64,000 nt of DNA from positions 111,173 through 175,172 of the forward strand of contig MU277735.1 in assembly GCA_022385805.1 (NCBI GenBank). Direction: 5' to 3'. This DNA is from Pilatotrama ljubarskyi (lineage: Eukaryota > Basidiomycota > Agaricomycetes > Polyporales > Polyporaceae). Of this stretch, positions 55,219 through 64,000 are shown in pieces. A model generated the notes under the pieces. That model made no database searches, was not told the DNA's origin, and saw only the letters and a list, made by a program, of their open reading frames with translations. The translations under genes were made by a program, and so were the position numbers. How positions within the stretch are numbered: the stretch's first letter is position 1; each line of letters opens with the position of its first letter.

Positions 55219-56651
55219 GGCCGTCGGTCTGAGAGAGGTGGGGGAGGGTGTGAGAGGGTCGATGGAGTCGGCGTGAGGTGACTCTGCTCTAGTAGTTGCT
55301 GGGATTATATTATGGCCGTGGCTATCGCGCGCGACTCGTCCTCAGGCTCACGCTCGTCTGTTCGTCTGCCGCTGCCTCGGACTCTGCGCACGTCGCATGA
55401 GAAGCGGAGATACAGCGTGCAGTCCTTTGTTTTCATCGATCATCCGCCGGGGTCGACGGGGTGAGTAGCGCTGCATCTCGCTCGTCTGAACGCTCTGCAC
55501 ATTGCTAACCGCATTTATCGGACATGTAGATGTACATGCGCATTACGGCCGCACCGGCCAGCAGGCTTCTGTTCAGCTAGCATCCTCTTCTTCCGTTACG
55601 TGCGCACATCGTGATCGAATCGGAACTGAAGCGTTCGGTGTTTGCGGAAGTGATCATGAAGTCGATCGAGAGACTCTGTCGCTATGTGAGCAGGCAAGAT
55701 TCGGACGACGGATATCCACACCAGAGGAACGCATTGCGTCGCACTCCGCCAACCTGCACGGTTCTGAAGGACAGGTCTTTCAAGGCGCGTACATCACATC
55801 GGGCACCGTGCACGTTCTTTAGGCCTTTGCGTCGCATGAGACGAGTCATTTTCTGCAGTGGTGAGTCATGATTGCCACCCCAGAACAGAGCCTACAGCCT
55901 CCTGAGCTCTCGAGTCTGATCTCTACAGAAGTTCCGAACCTCTCCATGGGGTGACCTCGGAATGGACTCCCTCGCCTTGGCCCGCAATTGCTCTCAGGCC
56001 TATGACGACAAGGGCCAAGCGACCTGAGCCCACATCGGCAATGAACACGATCGATATCACTGCGAAGACGAGGGGAGCTGAGCGGCCCAGCCTCCACGTC
56101 CAAGATACACCGCGACGCTTCCTCTGCGGACCCCCAAAGCAAACATCATGCCCACTAGCACAAGGTTTGCACGGCCGAGAAGTGCCCCGTGGAGCCCCGG
56201 CTTCGTCGAACTCTCACCAGCGCGACGCCCCAGCCAATGTCGTCTGCGTGCGCATTGATTGCGCGGGTAAGAGGGGACGGCATACAGGTTATCGGTCTTG
56301 CCATCGCGGTGGGGTCTCCAGATTGCTGTGAGAACGCTGCACGCTCGTTCCGTCGAGAAGCCCCCGGCGCGGTTCCGGACTGTCCGTCGAGTGTCGAGTG
56401 ACCCAGGGTGCATGGAGCGGGGAAGGCGCGGACCGCGTTCGCTAGACCCTCGAGCGGACAAACTGCATCCCGGGAACGCAGGACGCAGAACCGTTCGCGC
56501 CAATTGGCTATCATGAACGTGCCCTTCTCCTGTCCCAGGGGCTATATATGCGACCCGGGACCCTCGAGACTGGGGGATAGGCTCGAGCTCGCCTCCGCCA
56601 CCTTTTGACTCTCCCGAAACTCTCCCTCGACCGCTTCTGAGATAGCGCAAT
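55219..56651. other. Divergent intergenic region, ARO7 / THI4
   Basis: About 1.4 kb with only short frames of no recognised identity. A TATA box for THI4 is near its right end. No TPP riboswitch signature was found in it. Confidence 0.5.
56543..56549 (+). promoter_or_regulatory. TATA box of THI4
   Basis: TATATAT within GGCTATATATGCG, about 105 nt before the ATG, as expected of a strongly regulated gene. Confidence 0.6.
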
Positions 56652-57828
<1,177 letters not shown>

Positions 57829-58572
57829 AGTCCCTGCAGAGGCTAAGAGAGACTGGGAAAAGAGAAGATTGTCAGAACCGGATGTACAAGACGAAACCGC
57901 GAACTCTGTATACATAGCACTCACCCCACTCACCCCTGTATCGCCCATGGTGGTCGGGTATGACTGAGCGTCGGCCAGCGAGGCCGCTGGCACGTCCCGA
58001 GTGTAATATCCTGAATATTGGGAGCACCGTACTCGTACAACACCACAAACCGGTCTGAGCTACGAAAGTCAGGACGAAGCAAGGATCAACCAGGATGCGC
58101 ACAGATGAAGGGCAAAAGACCACGATACACTAGGACTAGGAGAATGGAGGAAAAACGAGGGAGCAAAATGCGCGCGCCACCGTTCAGGAGTAGAGGGAAA
58201 GGATTATGTGCAGCGACGCCTGGCACCTGTGCTGGATTCCGAGACGGAGACTGTAGGGTTCGGAAGCAACGAGAGAAGACCGCGTGAATCAGGACCAGAC
58301 TGAGAGAGAGGACAGGAAGGGAAAGGGGATATATGTGAGTGCATAAACAACCAAGGGATACCATAACGCCTTCCGGCAGATTCGCGTTCAGATATCGTGG
58401 CGCATATATGCGTCTAAGCGCAGTGGAGCAGGGTATTACTCGGTTATCCTGGCGTAAGAGTCGAGCAAAAGATCACTCGTGCGGGTCGGGATCGTCTTCG
58501 GGGTCTCATCCGTCTTGAGGGCTGTGCGAGGCAGAGACGCGAGCGAGTAGCGTCACGGAGGGCGAGCAACGG
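57829..58572. other. Convergent 3' region, THI4 / NDK-like gene
   Basis: About 740 nt between stop codons; nothing recognised. Confidence 0.5.
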
Positions 58573-60517
58573 CTACGCCTTAACAGCCCTCGCCGGAGCA
58601 AGCGTAGGCTTGCCCTTCGCGGCGCCGCCGCCCAGCGCCGCACCCGCCATCTTCGCCGCCCTCAGCAGCGCGCTCTTGTTCGTCCTCGGCGCAAGGACCG
58701 GAGCCTGCAAGCTGCTCGGGCGCGGCTTCGGTTTCGCCGGCGGCTCCTCCTTCCCGTTCCCGTTCCCATTCCCATTCGCTTCTGCACCTCCCTCGCCGGC
58801 GGGTTTGGCCTTGGGGATGGCCCCGGTGGTCTTTGCGGAGGGCGCGGTCGAAGGGCGCGGGCCGGGGCGGGTACCGGTGGCTCTGGAGAGGGAGGCCGTG
58901 CGCGAGAGAGTGGGGCGGGCGGGGCCGGTGGCGGTCTGGACGGACGCGGAAGAGGGCGGGCGGGAGAACGTCGGGCGTGCGGAGCTCGTGCCGCTGAACG
59001 ACTGGCGGGAGGACGAGCGCGGCGGGCCTGCTTGACGGACTACAAAGTGGCGAGTCGTTAGCGAGCGAGCGAGCAAGGTGTACGCGCCACGCGGGTGGGT
59101 GAGCGTGCGAGCAGTACTCACATTGGAACGAAGACGGCGGCGCAGCCTCCTTCTGCTGACGGAGCGCGGCGCTCCTGTTGAGTCGGGGCGCGACGGTGGG
59201 CGGGCGGGTGCTCGCGACGGCGATCGTCTCGCGTCGCTTGTGACCCGGGACGCCTTCGAACGTCTGCTTTGGGTCCTTTTTCCCCGCCGCCTCTCCAGTA
59301 CTGTTCCCATTCCCGCTCCCCTTCCCGTTTGCACTCGCACCCCCATTGCTCGTTGTTGGCCGCCTCGGCTTCTCCTCCGGCTTGATCCCCAGCCTCAACG
59401 ACGCCGCCCTCGTCATCCTCGGGGCGACCGCAGGCGGCGCGATCGACGCCACGGTGATCGTCTCCGAACGCTTGTGTCCGGGAACGTTCGCGAACGTCTG
59501 CGCGAGGCGCTCTTTGGACGGGGGCGCGCGTTTGGGAGTCTCGACAGGTATGCCGGCGCGGAGGGCAGCGGCCTTGGACATGCGCGGGACGATGTCCGGG
59601 GCGGCGTGCGTGGGCGGGAGGGCGCGCGCTTTGAAGGCGGGCTTGCCCGAGGCGGAGGTGGAGGTGGCGCGGCCGCCGCCGTTGGTAGAGGTGCCGGCGG
59701 TCGAGGAGGGCGCGCGGCCGTTCCGCAGCGCGGAGAGGACGGAGGAGGACGTGGATCGCAAGGAGCCCGCGGGTAGGTTATCATGCTCGTACCCCGTCTG
59801 CGCATCTGCGGCGGCGGCGCCGACGACGTCCGGCAGATCGGTCGTAGGGAACGGCGGGGAGGACGCGAAGATGGCCTGGATCTGGAGCTCGGCCATCTGC
59901 TCGTCCGCGGAGCCCATGACCGCGTTCTGCGCGGCTGAGAGGCCGTAGAGCGCGCGGATGGAGTGGGGGGTGTCGCGGCGGGCGACGTCCGGGTCGGGGT
60001 CGCCCATGAGGGAGTGCCAGACCTCGACAGCGCGGCGGCGCTCGAGGACGTACACCCAGACGGGGCCCCTGTGGGCGTGATCAGCATCTCGGGGAACGAG
60101 AAAGGGGAGAATGGACAGAGATAGGGGGAGGGAGGAGGCGAAGAGGGGCGCGGGAGGGGTGGGACTCACTCGGCAAAGGACTCGTAGTCGGGCCCGAACA
60201 GCTCGTAGAGCGTGTCCGGGTCAGTCTCTATGTCGAACTCCATCTGCCTTTCCTTGACGATCTGCGTGGGGTCGAGCGCGACGTCAGTATCGCGATTGGC
60301 GAGCACGCGCACGAGAGAGAGGGAGAAGGCGCACCTCGAAGCCGGCATCCGAGATGCGGAGCTCGATGTCGAATCTGTGGTTGAGCGCATGGTTCTTGAT
60401 GATGGCGACCGTGCGCGTGGGGGCTGAAAGGGGGCTAGAAAGAGAGCTAGCAAGGGCCTCAGCCTGAGTCTCTCCGGGAGCCTGGATGGGGGAGGAAGGG
60501 GCGGAGTGGTCGGACAT
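58573..60517 (-). CDS. NDK-domain protein lacking the catalytic histidine
   Basis: 562 residues. Exons 60517-60335, 60261-60170, 60068-59122, 59039-58573. Residues 35-160 follow the nucleoside diphosphate kinase fold: RTVAIIKNHALNHRFDIEL, ISDAGFEIVKERQMEF, YVLERRRAVEVWHSLMGDP, ARRDTPHSIRALYG, and NAVMGSADEQMAELQ. The last should be N-x-x-H-G-S; Met143 replaces the phosphate-carrying His, so kinase activity is not expected. After it comes a disordered Ser/Pro/Ala/Arg-rich region with a repeated unit (VPGHKRSETITVASIAPP and VPGHKRRETIAVASTRPP, each followed by VAPR and a basic helix with Ala/Leu/Arg), perhaps a binding motif. The tail has Asn/Gly repeats and a basic end. The role is unknown. 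Confidence 0.78.
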
Positions 60518-61835
60518 GTCTGACAGAAGGCGAGAAGGAACGAAGCGGGCCGGGAAGTATACGGACGGACTGAGAAGAAATAAGGAAGCCAAGAACACTG
60601 GTAAAGGAAAGCAAGGTGAACAGGAAGGCCCCGGGAGAGAGAGGAGGATTCGTATGTTCAAGTTGGACGAGGGTCGAGGATGAAAGACTTGGGATCCCTC
60701 GCGTGCTGATCAGTCTCACGTCGCAGCAGGACCCCGGACACGTGCTCATCCCCTTTACGGCCGGTCTCCATCTCTGCCTTCTAATGCCTGCGAACGTTCA
60801 TGAAAGCACTGTTCTGCATGCGTTTGTGCTTGTTCTCGCTCGTCGCGCCCTCCGAAGCCCCAGCCTGTGCTTGTTCGGCTCACCAGCTGCCTTCCGATGT
60901 GTGACGAACGCGTCCAAACGCGTCCTGTCACGGTCACCCTCCTCTTGACGACCCCGGCGCCTCCCAATCGTCCTCGAGGCTCGCAACCTTTCCCTCGCCG
61001 CATCCTCCGCTGGTGCCCTTGTATTACTATATGTCTGTGGACCGGTCGCCTTCGAACTTTGCGCTGTACATGTATCTCTGTCTTCACTGCACGCGCGAGA
61101 CGGTGCCGATAGAAGGGACAAAGAAGACTAGCACCCTAAGTATGCGTGTACATCCTCAACAACCGCAAGGCGTCTTCGGCCGTTCTGCTACCACCAGCTT
61201 CAGGCATGAGCGTGCGCATCAACTCAACCTAGCAAGTCGCTTCGACATCGATGTACCCGGGAGAGCTGCACGCACTGGTCCAGTAAGGTCCCATGCAGCT
61301 CGCTCCACTTACGAGAACACACTACGGCGCCGCCTTGTACTCCCTCGTCTGTCTCCGTGGTCTCGCTGGCTGTTTGCTGGTGCGTTCTCTGATTCCATAC
61401 AGGACGGTCGAGAGTCCGAAGAACTCGATGCGCCTCAAGGATGGAGTGCCGTGTGCCCCCGAATGGACAACAGGAGGCTCTTGGACGATGTTCCGCCGTA
61501 GACAGTTGTCTCATGAAGTTCCCGCCCAGTATGCTGCGTCATAGGGTAGCTGCCATACAAGTCTGAAGTCTCGTCGGAAACGGTGTGCAAAGATGGCGGA
61601 GGGACGTCGCGTTCCACCGCGGGCGCGGGGCGCGATGGCGTAGAGCGGGGCGGGTCCCGTGACCAGGGCTGGAGTGTGTTTTGGTGGGCGTCTGCGATGC
61701 CGGCACGCAGATGCTGCTCACCGCCGTCTTTCGCTCTGTCCATCTCAGTCCCGCTCTGCATCTCCTACTAGCACTGGTATTACAACGCACGCTGCACGTC
61801 CCTCGCCTCTCCTTTCTTCTCTCCTACCGACCACC
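60518..61835. other. Divergent intergenic region, NDK-like / TAM41
   Basis: About 1.3 kb. No gene, repeat or RNA recognised. The last 60 nt are C/T-rich leader of TAM41. Confidence 0.5.
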
Positions 61836-63274
61836 ATGATCTCCCGCACGCATGCTCGCAGTCTCAAGCTCCCCACCCTCGTCGTTCGCTCCCTCTCCAC
61901 AGAAACTGCGACATCGTCCGGCCACGCACAACCCCCGCCCCCGCCCCCGCCCTCGCAAGCCAAGCATCCGACCAGCAAGCCCCTCGCCCGCACACGTCTC
62001 AATCCCGCTCCGCGCCCCGCCGTCTCCCACCGGCACCAAGTCCTCGCCTCGCTCCCGCCGTCCTTCGGGCGCAACCAGTTCCTGCCCGTCGCGGACTCGA
62101 CGCGCGCGCTGCTCGAGAGTATCGTCGCCAAGTTCGAGGCGCCGATTCGCTATGCGTTCGCGTACGGCTCCGGCGTGTTCGAGCAGGACGGCTATACGAC
62201 CACGAATCCGGCGTCCAAGGACGGCCCGATGCTCGACTTCATGTTCGCGGTGACACACGCTGATCACTGGCACTCGATCAACATGCACCAGTTCCCGGGG
62301 CACTACCCGCTGGGCGCGCGGATGCTGGGATCGTCGTTTGTCGCGAAGGTGGAGGAGATACCGCCGGGCGTGTGGTTCAATTCCATGGTCCAGATGGACG
62401 GCGTGGTACGTCCCGTGTCCCTGTGTCCCGTAGCCTCGTGCTCTTGAACGAGCGCTCACGAATGTACCGTCGGCACACAGACGATCAAGTACGGAGTGAC
62501 GACGGTCGACAACCTCTGCTCAGACCTGCTCAACTGGAAGACGCTCTACCTCTCCGGCCGCATGCACAAGCCGATCCGGATCATCAAGGACGATGCGCGC
62601 GTCCGGCTCACGCAGCAAGTCAACCTCACCTCCGCCGTGCGCACCGCGCTCCTCACTCTGCCGGGCGAATTCTCCGAACGCGCCCTCTTCGAGCGCATCG
62701 CGGGCTTCTCGTACGGCGGCGACGTGCGCATGCTCCTCCCCGCCGAGAACCGCGGCAAGGTCGGCAACATCGTCCGCAAGCAGGCGCCGCAGTTCAAGGA
62801 GCTCTATCACCGCCTCGTGGTCGCCCTCCCCGGAGTGCACTGGCCGGCGCACTCGGAGACGATCCAGCAGGACACGAGTCCGCACGCGCGCGCGGCGCAT
62901 CTGCGGAAGCTGCCGTCGAATCTGCTGCAGGCCGTGACGGGACAGTACGCGGCGCAGGCGGGCATCCCGCCCAGGGAGGCGGACGAGACCGTGTATTGGT
63001 CAAAGATCGCGGGCGACCCCGGGCTGGCCGCGGTCATCGAGAAAGGTGCGGACGCTCGCGTCGTCTCTGTCTGCGATGACTCGCTCACGCATGTCCGTAC
63101 GCAGAGCTGCATAGAATCGTGCGGTACCCGTCGGCCGTGCAGACGCTCAAGGGCCTCGTCAGCGCAGGGCCCGTGAAGAGCCTCCGCTACTCGGCCGAGA
63201 AGGTCGCGAAGTGGTGGAAAGGCTCCGGCTCGCCCTCCTCGGCGTCTCCCCCCAGCTCGGACTCGAAGCCATGA
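61836..63274 (+). CDS. TAM41: Mitochondrial CDP-diacylglycerol synthase Tam41
   Basis: Inner-membrane-associated enzyme that makes CDP-diacylglycerol for cardiolipin; 434 residues. Exons 61836-62405, 62481-63045, 63105-63274. An import-like leader (MISRTHARSLKLPTLVVRSL) and a Pro-rich linker precede the nucleotidyltransferase core YAFAYGSGVFEQ with DGPMLDFMFAV, where the GSG and Asp residues bind nucleotide and metal. Further family blocks are HWHSINMHQFPGHYPLGAR, IKYGVTTVDNLCSDLLNW, LYLSGRMHKPI, and YPSAVQTLKGLVSAGPVKS with SLRYSAEKVAKWWKG at the end. The C-terminal 15 residues are Ser-rich. Identity is clear. Confidence 0.94.
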
Positions 63275-64000
63275 CGGTGCGTCGTTCGGCGTTGCACCTT
63301 GAACCGTTGGCTAGTCACGGTGGCGCGCGTGCAGGTCGCGGCGGCGGACAACCCGGAACCCTCTTGTTGGGTCCGGCTCCTCCCTCTTATCTCGTACGGT
63401 ATAATACTACTTAGGTACACTTAGACATCACTGGCGGCGGCTGCGGGGCGCGGTTCGGCTTTAGTCTGGCATTTGTATCAATAATATTCGCGCATTGCAC
63501 GGCTCTCTCGGATATATACACAACCCCCTTGCCTCAATCGCGTCGCCAGTGTCGCCGCGTTGCTCGACGAGGAGTCCTCAAAATGGCCCATCGAGGCTCT
63601 TTGGTACGTTAGTGTTGAAGTTCGGTGCGCCATTACATCCTCCCGGGGGTAGCAGAAGTATGAATATGCATGTGAGTGATACGGCAGGCGAGGACGAGAC
63701 GCCAGAGACGATATGGGGGGAAAATGTACCAGCTCAAAGCCGAGGAGACGTTGCCCCAGCCCGAGGGTGCTTATATTGAGTACTGTAACTCTGAGCTTAT
63801 CTCGTGTATCTTACTAGCACTAACAAAGTAACTACGCATAACGGAAGCGCTCGTATGGTGCTCGTAACAAATACCCCCCTCTCAAGAATCGTGTCCTCAC
63901 GATTCCACGAGTACGTCTTCAACTAGTCCTAGAGTCCAATATTGTTTAGTACAGTATTTTTGCCACCCATTCCATGCTTTATCCCAGACTGTTTCTGTTG
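63275..64000. other. End of window, no gene seen
   Basis: About 725 nt downstream of TAM41, more AT-rich than the rest toward the end. No frame of interest. Confidence 0.5.

Noticed and set aside
58610..59948. Plus-strand frames of 140-230 codons opposite the NDK-like gene
   Set aside because: They mirror the disordered GC-rich exons of the minus-strand gene, which has domain support.

Overview
The window reads as nuclear DNA of a filamentous basidiomycete, most likely an Agaricomycete. It is GC-rich and gene-dense, and almost every gene is cut by many short introns of about 50-60 nt with GT-AG ends. Only eukaryotic core genes and fungal families appear. Gene models below were built by hand from reading frame, splice sites and intron phase; nearly all close in frame, but none was checked by alignment or RNA.

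Layout. 1-8.6 kb: mitochondrial ribosomal protein bL35, a histidine phosphatase with a PCNA-box-like tail, a tRNA-Val(AAC), an AN1 zinc-finger protein with a CaaX end, a WD40-cyclophilin (PPWD1 type) and a SET/MYND protein. 9.5-18.5 kb: a DUF4436-like membrane protein, a derlin, a hotdog thioesterase and a TmpA/ferric-reductase-like flavoprotein. 19.2-30.3 kb: an AidB-like acyl-CoA dehydrogenase, proteasome chaperone Nas2/PSMD9, ALG6 glucosyltransferase, a poorly defined conserved protein, ribosomal protein uL22 (RPL17) and the NuA4 subunit Eaf7/MRGBP. 31.6-38.5 kb: three tandem aldo-keto reductase paralogues with identical exon structure and similar TATA placement. 40.4-42.8 kb: ILV3. 44.3-53.7 kb: a Zn2Cys6 regulator, a septin-like gene whose frame runs by splicing into two more Zn2Cys6 clusters, and a second septin-family gene with intact GTPase motifs. 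54.0-63.3 kb: chorismate mutase, THI4, a dead NDK-like protein and TAM41.

Most genes are unrelated housekeeping genes. Two stretches look locally expanded: the reductase array, and the 44-54 kb block where two septin-family genes lie beside three related zinc clusters. The second is the most unusual part of the window. On the best spliced model, a septin fold with damaged GTPase motifs is joined to a tandem pair of fungal DNA-binding domains. A two-gene model with overlapping ends is also possible, because an in-frame ATG lies just upstream of the first of these clusters.

Other recurring oddities are very small internal exons (8, 12, 14, 15 and 22 nt) and one intron in the acyl-CoA dehydrogenase that fits the family only if it begins with GA instead of GT.
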